Part shown: positions 58,178 to 64,000 of the stretch, one piece after another
How positions within the stretch are numbered: position 1 is the stretch's first letter
Layout of the letters: the number at the start of each line of letters is the position of its first letter
Assembly (NCBI RefSeq): GCF_001639105.2
Contig: NZ_CP015285.1
Location: 2,906,001-2,970,000, forward strand
From: Azospirillum humicireducens
GTDB lineage: Bacteria > Pseudomonadota > Alphaproteobacteria > Azospirillales > Azospirillaceae
Direction of reading: 5' to 3'
DNA: 64,000 nucleotides
Notes under the pieces: generated by a model
What the model was told of the DNA's origin: nothing
What the model saw: only the letters and a program-made list of their open reading frames with translations
Database searches by the model: none
Position numbers and translations under genes: made by a program

Positions 58178-58211
58178 GATTCCCCTCTTCCCTTGCAGGA
58201 GAGGGGGAATC
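58178..58211. repeat. REP-like inverted repeat
   Basis: GATTCCCC (58178-58185) and GGGGAATC (58204-58211) with further near-symmetry inside (TCT ... AGA) around TTCCCTTGC. It lies in the 235-base gap between adenine deaminase's 3' end and the CocE-fold gene's start, and belongs by appearance to the CCCTCTTCC-type repeat family seen at 46231-46321 and 54926-55006. Confidence 0.5.
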
Positions 58212-58296
58212 GCCTGCATGACCGTTGCCTTCCCCGGAGCGATCAGGTTTCGCCCATGCTCCACGCCTCTGCCTATTTTCCGGGCAATCTGCCCGA

Positions 58297-60006
58297 TCAG
58301 GCGGCAATCAGCTCGAAGCGGTCGACGTCGACCATGCCGCGGTCGGTGATCTTCAGATGCGGGATCACCGGCAGCGGCAGGAAGGCCAGTTGCAGGAAGG
58401 GTTCGGCCAGCGGGCAGCCCATGGCGCGGACGGCGGCGCGCAGGGACCGCAGCTTCGCCTCCACCGTCTCGAACGGCTCCAGGCTCATCAGCCCGGCCAG
58501 CGGCAGGGCCAGTTCGCCCACCACCTTGCCCTCGCGCACGGCGACGAAGCCGCCCTGCAGTTCGATCAGCCGGTTGACCGCGATCCGCATGTCGGCGTCG
58601 CTGGCCCCGACCACGCAGATGTTGTGGCTGTCATGGCCGACCGACGAGGCCAGCGCGCCCTCCGGGAAGCCGAAACCCTGGACGAAGCCGCGGCCGATGT
58701 TGCGGTTGCTGCCATGGCGGGCGAGGACACAGATCTTCAGGAGGTCTCGCGACGGATCGGCCACCATCCGGCCGCCCACCGCCGGCACCTCGATCCGGCG
58801 ATGTTCGGTCAGGATCTTCCCCGGCTCCAGCCCGATCACCGACTGGACAGACCCGCCGGCCGGCACGGCGAAATCCTCCTCCGCCACCGGCTCAAGCTTC
58901 ACCGAGTCCAGCCCGACCGGCGTCACCGCCGGCCGGCCGCCGAAGCTGTGCGGACCGACGAGGCGACCATTGCGGATGACCCGGTTGACCGCACACTCCT
59001 CCAGATCGTCGAGCAGGACGAGGTCGGCGCGATGACCCGGCGCCACCAGCCCGCGGTCATACAGGCGGAAGCCGCGGGCGGCCGACCAGGTGGCGGCGCG
59101 GTAGACATGGGCGACCGGGGCACCCAGGCGGATGGCGCTGCGGATCAGGTGATCCATGTGCCCCTCCTCCGCGATGTCCAGCGGGTTGCGGTCGTCGGTG
59201 CAGAAGCCCAGGAAGGGCGAGGTCTCGGGACCGATGACTTCGGCCAGGGCATGGACGTCCTTCGACACCGACCCGTCGCGGATCAGCACCTGCATGCCCT
59301 TGCGCAGCTTCTCCATCGCTTCCGCAGCGCTGGTGGTCTCATGGCAGTTGCGGATGCCGCAGGACAGATAGGCGTTCAGTTCCTTCCCCGACACCAGCGG
59401 GGCGTGGCCGTCGATGTGGCGGCCGTCGAAGGCGGCCAGCTTGTCCAGCACCCCGTCCACCTTGTGGAAGACGCCGGGGAAGTTCATGAACTCCGCCAGC
59501 CCCAGCACGCGGGGATGGTCCATGTGGCGGATCAGGTCCGGCGCCTCCAGCCGCGCCCCGGATGTCTCCAGCTCCGTCGCCGGCACGCAGGAGGACAACT
59601 GCACGAACAGGTCGAGCACCGTCCCGCCGGCACTGTCCAGGAAATAGCGCAAGCCTTGCTCGCCCAGCACGTTGCAGATCTCGTGCGGATCGCAGATGGC
59701 GGTGGTGGTGCCGCGCGGCAGGACGCACCGGTCGAATTCCTGCGGGGTGACGCAGGTGGATTCACAATGGAGGTGGGTGTCGATGAAGCCGGGAACCACG
59801 GTCAGCCCGCGCCCGTCGATCTCCTCGACCCCATCGTAGGACTCGTAGGTGCCGACGATGACCTCGCCGCAGACGGCGATGTCGCCTTCGGCGATCTCGC
59901 CGGTCACGACATTGAGAAAGCGCGTGTTCTTGATGACCAGATCGGCCTTCGCCTCGCCCAGCGCCTGCCCGATGCGCGTCTTCAGATCGTCCCGGCTGAT
60001 TGCCAT
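58297..60006 (-). CDS. ade: Adenine deaminase
   Basis: A 569-residue amidohydrolase of the Ade type, converting adenine to hypoxanthine and ammonia in purine salvage. Metal-site motifs: VVPGFIDTHLHCES and TTTAICDPHEICNVLG; further GHAPLVSGKELNAYLSCGI, FCTDDRNPLDIAEEGHMD and the C-terminal SSVGHDSHNICVVG region. Start ATG 60006 lies right before the conserved N-terminus and follows a G-rich stretch (GGGGTGGG). It is 23 bases downstream of the GNAT-like gene on the same strand and may be the last gene of a four-gene run. Confidence 0.95.
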   Translation of the reverse strand: MAISRDDLKTRIGQALGEAKADLVIKNTRFLNVVTGEIAEGDIAVCGEVIVGTYESYDGVEEIDGRGLTVVPGFIDTHLHCESTCVTPQEFDRCVLPRGTTTAICDPHEICNVLGEQGLRYFLDSAGGTVLDLFVQLSSCVPATELETSGARLEAPDLIRHMDHPRVLGLAEFMNFPGVFHKVDGVLDKLAAFDGRHIDGHAPLVSGKELNAYLSCGIRNCHETTSAAEAMEKLRKGMQVLIRDGSVSKDVHALAEVIGPETSPFLGFCTDDRNPLDIAEEGHMDHLIRSAIRLGAPVAHVYRAATWSAARGFRLYDRGLVAPGHRADLVLLDDLEECAVNRVIRNGRLVGPHSFGGRPAVTPVGLDSVKLEPVAEEDFAVPAGGSVQSVIGLEPGKILTEHRRIEVPAVGGRMVADPSRDLLKICVLARHGSNRNIGRGFVQGFGFPEGALASSVGHDSHNICVVGASDADMRIAVNRLIELQGGFVAVREGKVVGELALPLAGLMSLEPFETVEAKLRSLRAAVRAMGCPLAEPFLQLAFLPLPVIPHLKITDRGMVDVDRFELIAA

Positions 60007-60029
60007 AACCCACCCCGACTGTCGTCCAT

Positions 60030-61307
60030 TCAAGCAGGCAAAGTGGCTTGCACCGCCTTGCGGTGCAAGCGGGCATCGTCCCCGATCCCGCCTGCCGGCT
60101 GCCGAAAGGGAGAACGGGCCTGTTCCAGCGCCAGGGCGGCGAGGATTCTCGCATTGTGCAGGGCCAACCCTTCCGCCACCGTGCGATGCATGTTGGTGTG
60201 CCGGAACCAATGGCAGGCATGGGTCAGCTTCGGCCGGAAGCCGCGTGCCAGCTTGTGCGGTCCACCCCGGCCGCCATCCACCGCATCCAGGCCGAGGGCG
60301 ATCGCCCGCTCGACGGTCCGGCAATAGCAGGTCTCGAAATGGACCAGCCTCGCCTCCTTCCGCGCCCCCCAATTGCGAACATAAAGACGGCCATCCCCCT
60401 CGACAGTCAGCAGCGTACCGACCGCGACACCCCCGGCTTCGGCAAAGGTCAGCGTCACGGCATCTCCCAACGCGGCGCAGAGCCGATGGACGAAGTCGGC
60501 GGTCAAGGGCTGGCTCGTCCCCCGGCGGGCATGCAGATCGTCGAAAAGCCCAAGGAAAAGCACGACATCGCTCTCGCCCACCCTGCTCCCCGGCACGTCG
60601 CGGAAACGAACCCCGCTCGCCAGCACCTTCCGGCGCTCCCACAACAGGGTGTCGCGTCGGTGCTTCGTCAGGCTGGCGGCAAAGTCGCCGAAATTCCGGT
60701 ATCCGGCGTTCCTCCATTCATAGTCCACCGCATGCCGGGTCAGCCAGCCAGCCGCCTCGAAACGGCAACGATCGGTCTCATCCGGAAAACTCACATGAAT
60801 GGAGGACAAGCCGTCACGATGGGCAAGCGTCCGCATCGCACCGATCAACGCATCCGCAGTGCCCGGCGGCGCCCCCTGCCGCAGCAGCAGCCGGGGGCCG
60901 GCGACCGGCGCATAGGGAACCGCCGACACCAGCTTCGGGAAATAGCGGCCGCCGGCAGCCTGATAGCCGTCGACCCAGACCTGATCCGGCCAATGCTCGT
61001 CCGTGGAACGGTCGCGCAGATAGAGCGGAGCCGTACCGACCACCCGTCCGGACGCCTCCCGCACCATCAGATGAACGGGATACCAGCCCGCCGCCGGCCC
61101 GGCCAGCCCGCTGTCCTCCGTCGCTTTCAAACAGGCATGGCTCAGAAACGGCCCATGGCCTGCAGCGCAGGCATCCCAGTCCAGCCGGTCGATGCCGGAA
61201 ATCCCCTGGACCACCGCGACCGCCGGCGGAGCGGAAGTCGGCAACCCGACCGCCGGCACGTCGCCGTCCGTGAACCGGTTTCCGCTCCCCGCGTTATTCG
61301 CCGTCAT
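60030..61307 (-). CDS. FemAB-like/GNAT-fold acyltransferase (PF04339 type)
   Basis: A 425-residue protein of the FemAB_like/DUF482 group, annotated elsewhere as peptidogalycan biosynthesis protein. Typical stretches: [73 protein letters not shown] and [18 protein letters not shown]. The double-GNAT fold suggests transfer of an acyl or aminoacyl group, but no substrate is known. Its ATG at 61307 overlaps the 3' end of the kinase gene by 14 bases, implying one transcript. Adenine deaminase follows after 23 bases. Confidence 0.85.
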   Translation of the reverse strand: MTANNAGSGNRFTDGDVPAVGLPTSAPPAVAVVQGISGIDRLDWDACAAGHGPFLSHACLKATEDSGLAGPAAGWYPVHLMVREASGRVVGTAPLYLRDRSTDEHWPDQVWVDGYQAAGGRYFPKLVSAVPYAPVAGPRLLLRQGAPPGTADALIGAMRTLAHRDGLSSIHVSFPDETDRCRFEAAGWLTRHAVDYEWRNAGYRNFGDFAASLTKHRRDTLLWERRKVLASGVRFRDVPGSRVGESDVVLFLGLFDDLHARRGTSQPLTADFVHRLCAALGDAVTLTFAEAGGVAVGTLLTVEGDGRLYVRNWGARKEARLVHFETCYCRTVERAIALGLDAVDGGRGGPHKLARGFRPKLTHACHWFRHTNMHRTVAEGLALHNARILAALALEQARSPFRQPAGGIGDDARLHRKAVQATLPA

Positions 61308-62622
61308 AGCGCGGCGCCACCGGCAGGCGCACGCTGACCGTCGTGCCCTCGCCTTCGCGGCTGCGGATGTCGAGCGTGCCGTTCAGCAGATCGACGAAGG
61401 AGCGGACCAGCGGCAGGCCCAATCCCGTCCCGCCGGACCGGCGGGACAGCTGGCTGTCGACCTGTCCGAAGGGCTGAAGCGCCACGGCGATGCCCTCGGC
61501 ATTCATGCCGATGCCGGTGTCGGCGATCTCGATCAGGATGCGCCCGGCGTCCGGGCGGACGCGCAGCGCGATGCGACCGCCGGCAGGGGTGAACTTGACG
61601 GCGTTGGACAGCAGATTCAGCAGGATTTGCTTCACCCGCACCGGATCGCCCAGCAGATGCGGGGTATCGGGGGCGATGTCCTGCGTCAGCACAAGGCCGC
61701 TTTCCTCCGCCCGTTCGGCGATCAGCAGCAGCGAGCTTTCCACCGCGTCGCGCACGTCCATCGGCTGCGGGTGCATCTCCAGCTTGCCCGCCTCGATCTT
61801 GGCGACGTCCAGGATGTCGCTGATGACGGCCAGCAGATGCTGCCCCGACTTGCCGATCACCTTGGCATAGTCGAGGTATTTCGGGTGGCCGAGCGGACCG
61901 ACGATCTCGCTTTCCATCATCGAGGAAAAACCGATGATGGCGTTCAGCGGAGTGCGCAACTCATGGCTCATGTTGGCCAGGAACTCGCTCTTGGCCCGGT
62001 TCGCCAGTTCGGCCTGCTCCTTGGCCTGGATCAGCGCCTGCTCGGCCCGGCGGCGTTCCTGGATTTCCTGCATCAGCGCGCGGGTACGCTCGGCGACGCG
62101 CATCTCCAGCTCGTCACGGGCCTGCCGCAGGTCCAGCTCCGCCCGCTTGCGCCGGGTGATGTCCTGGCCGACACACAGGATTCCCGGCGGCACGCCGTCC
62201 GCCTCCGGCAGGCGGTTCAGGTTCCACAGGAACACCCGCTCGCTCATGCCGTCCTGCTCGCGCAAGGCCTGCTCGAAGTTGCGGATTTCGGTGCCCTCGC
62301 CGGCGATGGCGAGTTGGGCGGCGAAGGCGCCGGTCGGTCGCCCCCCCATCACCTCCGTCCAATGGCGGCCGATGGCGCCGCCGTCGCCGATGCCGAAGGC
62401 GCGTTCGGCCTCCCGGTTGGCCTCCTGCACGCGACCGTCCTCGCCCAGAACCAGGATGATGCTGGCCGCGGTCTGCACCAGGGACCGGAAACGCGCTTCT
62501 CCCGCCCGTGCCTCGCTCTGCCGCAGGGCGGCCTCCAGTTCGGCCACGCGGGCTTCGAGACGGCTGACGGTTGAAGCCGCTCCGGGAGAGGCTGCATCCA
62601 TGAATGCGGCCCGGTCGGTCAC
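61294..62622 (-). CDS. PAS-domain sensor histidine kinase (soluble)
   Basis: A 442-residue kinase without membrane segments: short coiled coil ([20 protein letters not shown]), PAS/PAC (about 40-165; [20 protein letters not shown]), coiled coil, HisKA with His220 ([20 protein letters not shown]) and HATPase ([21 protein letters not shown]). There is no receiver domain. The GTG start at 62622 overlaps the stop of the DUF2336 gene (GTGA), and the stop region overlaps the FemAB-like gene by 14 bases, so all three are translated from one message. No cognate response regulator is adjacent; signal unknown, presumably cytosolic. Confidence 0.9.
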   Translation of the reverse strand: MTDRAAFMDAASPGAASTVSRLEARVAELEAALRQSEARAGEARFRSLVQTAASIILVLGEDGRVQEANREAERAFGIGDGGAIGRHWTEVMGGRPTGAFAAQLAIAGEGTEIRNFEQALREQDGMSERVFLWNLNRLPEADGVPPGILCVGQDITRRKRAELDLRQARDELEMRVAERTRALMQEIQERRRAEQALIQAKEQAELANRAKSEFLANMSHELRTPLNAIIGFSSMMESEIVGPLGHPKYLDYAKVIGKSGQHLLAVISDILDVAKIEAGKLEMHPQPMDVRDAVESSLLLIAERAEESGLVLTQDIAPDTPHLLGDPVRVKQILLNLLSNAVKFTPAGGRIALRVRPDAGRILIEIADTGIGMNAEGIAVALQPFGQVDSQLSRRSGGTGLGLPLVRSFVDLLNGTLDIRSREGEGTTVSVRLPVAPRYDGE

Positions 62623-63764
62623 GCCGCGGCGTTTTCCGGCTGCATGATGTCGCCCAGCTTCACCAGCAGGAACTCCAGATCCTCCGGCGCCAGATCCTCG
62701 TACTGGGTCAGGATGCGCTCGATCACGCGGCGGCGATGACGCTCGCGGTCGCCGGGTTCGCCGTCATAGGGCGTCTCCTTCAGCACGTCGATGGCGATTC
62801 GGCAGGCCGGCAGCAGGGCCGGCGGCAGCTTCGCCTTGTCGTACAGCGACTTCAGCCCCAGCCGGCCGGCATCGTGGATCAGCAGGCGGGCGTTGGTCAG
62901 CGGCACGTTGGCCATGCGCGACATCGCCATCTCGAAGAAGGCGATGTCGCCGGTGCACAGCGAACGGACCAGCAGCGAGGGCGTCAGGCGGCCGGTCCGG
63001 GCAAGCTGGCTCACCAGCCGGTCCAAGGCGCCCTCGTCGCTCTCCCCGGTGAACAGGGCAACGGTCGCCCGCTCGCGGCTCTGCAGGATCAACTCCGACG
63101 CGATCTTGGCCGGCAGTTCATGGTGGGCGACGAGATGCTGGCGCAGCCGTTCCGACACCACGGCGACCAGCCGTTCGGCGATGGTGATCGGAAGCCTGGA
63201 GCGGTGGACCAGCGGATCCTGCACCGCCTCGCTGGCCCCGAAGCGGTCGATGACGCGGCCCAGACTCTGCTCGCCCAACTCCGCCCCTTCGTTGGCGACC
63301 AGGGCAGCGACGGCGCGTTCGGACCCACTTTCGATCAGCGCGTCGGCGACCGCCGCCGGCACGGTCGGACGTTGGGCGATGGCGGTGCTCTTGGCCTCGG
63401 CCCCGGATCCCCCGGATCGCACGATCTCGACCAGATCGGCCGGCGTCAGCACGGTGGAGACGCTGAGGACCGGGATCGCCACCGCCTCCACGTCGCGGGC
63501 AAGGGTCAGCGCCACGTCGCGCGGCAGGGACGGGCTGGATTTCAGATTCTCGGCCAGGGTCTGGCGGACGCGCAGGACCGTGTCGTTGACCATCAGGCGG
63601 ATGATGTCCTCCGCCAGCTTGTGCTCCGCCTGCGACAGCTCGGGGCTGTCGAACTGCTGGGCCAGCTTGGCGGCCAGATCGGTCCGGCTGGTGGGTGACG
63701 GGTCGGCCAGCAGCCGCACCACGTCCCCCTGGGTCAGATGACCCGAATTCATACCGTCACTCAT
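62619..63764 (-). CDS. DUF2336 protein
   Basis: A 381-residue all-helical protein of the DUF2336 family, restricted mainly to alphaproteobacteria, with HEAT-like repeats (for example [60 protein letters not shown]). Function is not established; members are often found near signalling or flagellar genes. It is followed directly by a histidine kinase through a GTGA overlap, so it may act in that pathway. Start ATG 63764 is preceded by AAGGG at about 11 bases; an ATG at 63752 is also in frame. Confidence 0.85.
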   Translation of the reverse strand: MSDGMNSGHLTQGDVVRLLADPSPTSRTDLAAKLAQQFDSPELSQAEHKLAEDIIRLMVNDTVLRVRQTLAENLKSSPSLPRDVALTLARDVEAVAIPVLSVSTVLTPADLVEIVRSGGSGAEAKSTAIAQRPTVPAAVADALIESGSERAVAALVANEGAELGEQSLGRVIDRFGASEAVQDPLVHRSRLPITIAERLVAVVSERLRQHLVAHHELPAKIASELILQSRERATVALFTGESDEGALDRLVSQLARTGRLTPSLLVRSLCTGDIAFFEMAMSRMANVPLTNARLLIHDAGRLGLKSLYDKAKLPPALLPACRIAIDVLKETPYDGEPGDRERHRRRVIERILTQYEDLAPEDLEFLLVKLGDIMQPENAAA

Positions 63765-63948
63765 GGGTCCGTGACCCTTCCTGCCCTGGTCCGTCTCCAA
63801 ATCGGTCGCGAAGAGGCGATACCCGCGCGGATGTGGGCGGAGACTTGTCCACACGATCAAGGATCTTCCGAAACGGTTGAACCTTCCTTAACGCCGGCGG
63901 GTCATAGATCGTCGGACGGAGGGCGGCTTGCGGGCCACGGGCGGGGGA

Positions 63949-64000
63949 TCAGAGCAGTTCGACGAAACTGGGCGGTTCCGGCAGGACAGCGCGGCGGCGC
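63949..64000 (-). CDS. Possible 3' end of a further minus-strand gene
   Basis: The minus strand here reads RRRAVLPEPPSFVELL then a TGA stop at 63949-63951. The codon use and the shape of the tail look like a normal C-terminus, but only 17 codons are inside the window. The protein cannot be identified. It may be chance. Confidence 0.3.
   Translation of the reverse strand, partial: RRRAVLPEPPSFVELL

Overview
This is a GC-rich alphaproteobacterial chromosome segment. The gene content (CrbS-type symporter/histidine kinases, a COG4111 NAD regulator, DUF2336, DUF3426, the LutABC lactate operon) fits Rhodospirillales, most likely Azospirillum or a close relative. That placement comes from gene families and codon use alone. 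No rRNA, tRNA, CRISPR array, insertion sequence, integrase or phage gene was recognised, so this reads as core chromosome rather than an island.

Layout. 1-6.9 kb: glyoxalase II (cut by the window edge), a SAM methyltransferase, a soluble chemoreceptor, a small hydrolase, ispE, an orphan ABC binding protein coupled to a DsrE-like protein, and a Bcr/CflA exporter. 7.1-11.5 kb: a BMP-type binding protein, a pentapeptide-repeat protein, msrB, and two look-alike membrane coiled-coil proteins joined by an 11-residue ORF. 11.5-18.7 kb: a TorR-like regulator, a MocR-type regulator, a TorS-like hybrid kinase and a divergent orphan amino-acid-binding protein. 18.9-25 kb: an MHS-family transporter and a CrbS/CrbR-like (acetate switch) pair. 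25-28 kb: NadQ-like regulator, citrate synthase and a small disordered protein. 28-33.3 kb: a GAF/PAS hybrid kinase coupled to a sigma-54 response regulator.

33.4-42.3 kb is a lactate-utilisation locus: a divergent LldR-type GntR regulator, lactate permease, a fused FAD/Fe-S D-lactate-type dehydrogenase, LldEFG (LutABC) and a translationally coupled small ORF. 42.2-45.3 kb holds dadA with a near-consensus sigma-54 promoter, two TyrR-box-like sites and a divergent TyrR/PhhR-type activator. 45.4-54.9 kb: a zinc-ribbon membrane protein, ETF-QO, a uracil-DNA glycosylase, a soluble lytic transglycosylase, moaB, an APH-fold kinase and a TPR protein. 55-58 kb: a bacteriohemerythrin, then two convergent probable pseudoenzymes, a Fic-fold protein and a CocE-fold protein, both lacking catalytic residues. 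58.3-63.8 kb is a four-gene minus-strand run: DUF2336, PAS histidine kinase, FemAB/GNAT-like protein, adenine deaminase.

Taken together, the window is dominated by carbon and energy sensing (lactate, probably acetate, D-amino acids, ETF-linked oxidation, TCA entry). Signalling density is high: four sensor kinases, three response regulators, a chemoreceptor and several one-component regulators. Many neighbours are tied by 4-base ATGA/GTGA overlaps, which fixes many start codons. Three solute-binding proteins have no permease nearby. Several intergenic regions carry strong inverted repeats, including a REP-like family in three places.
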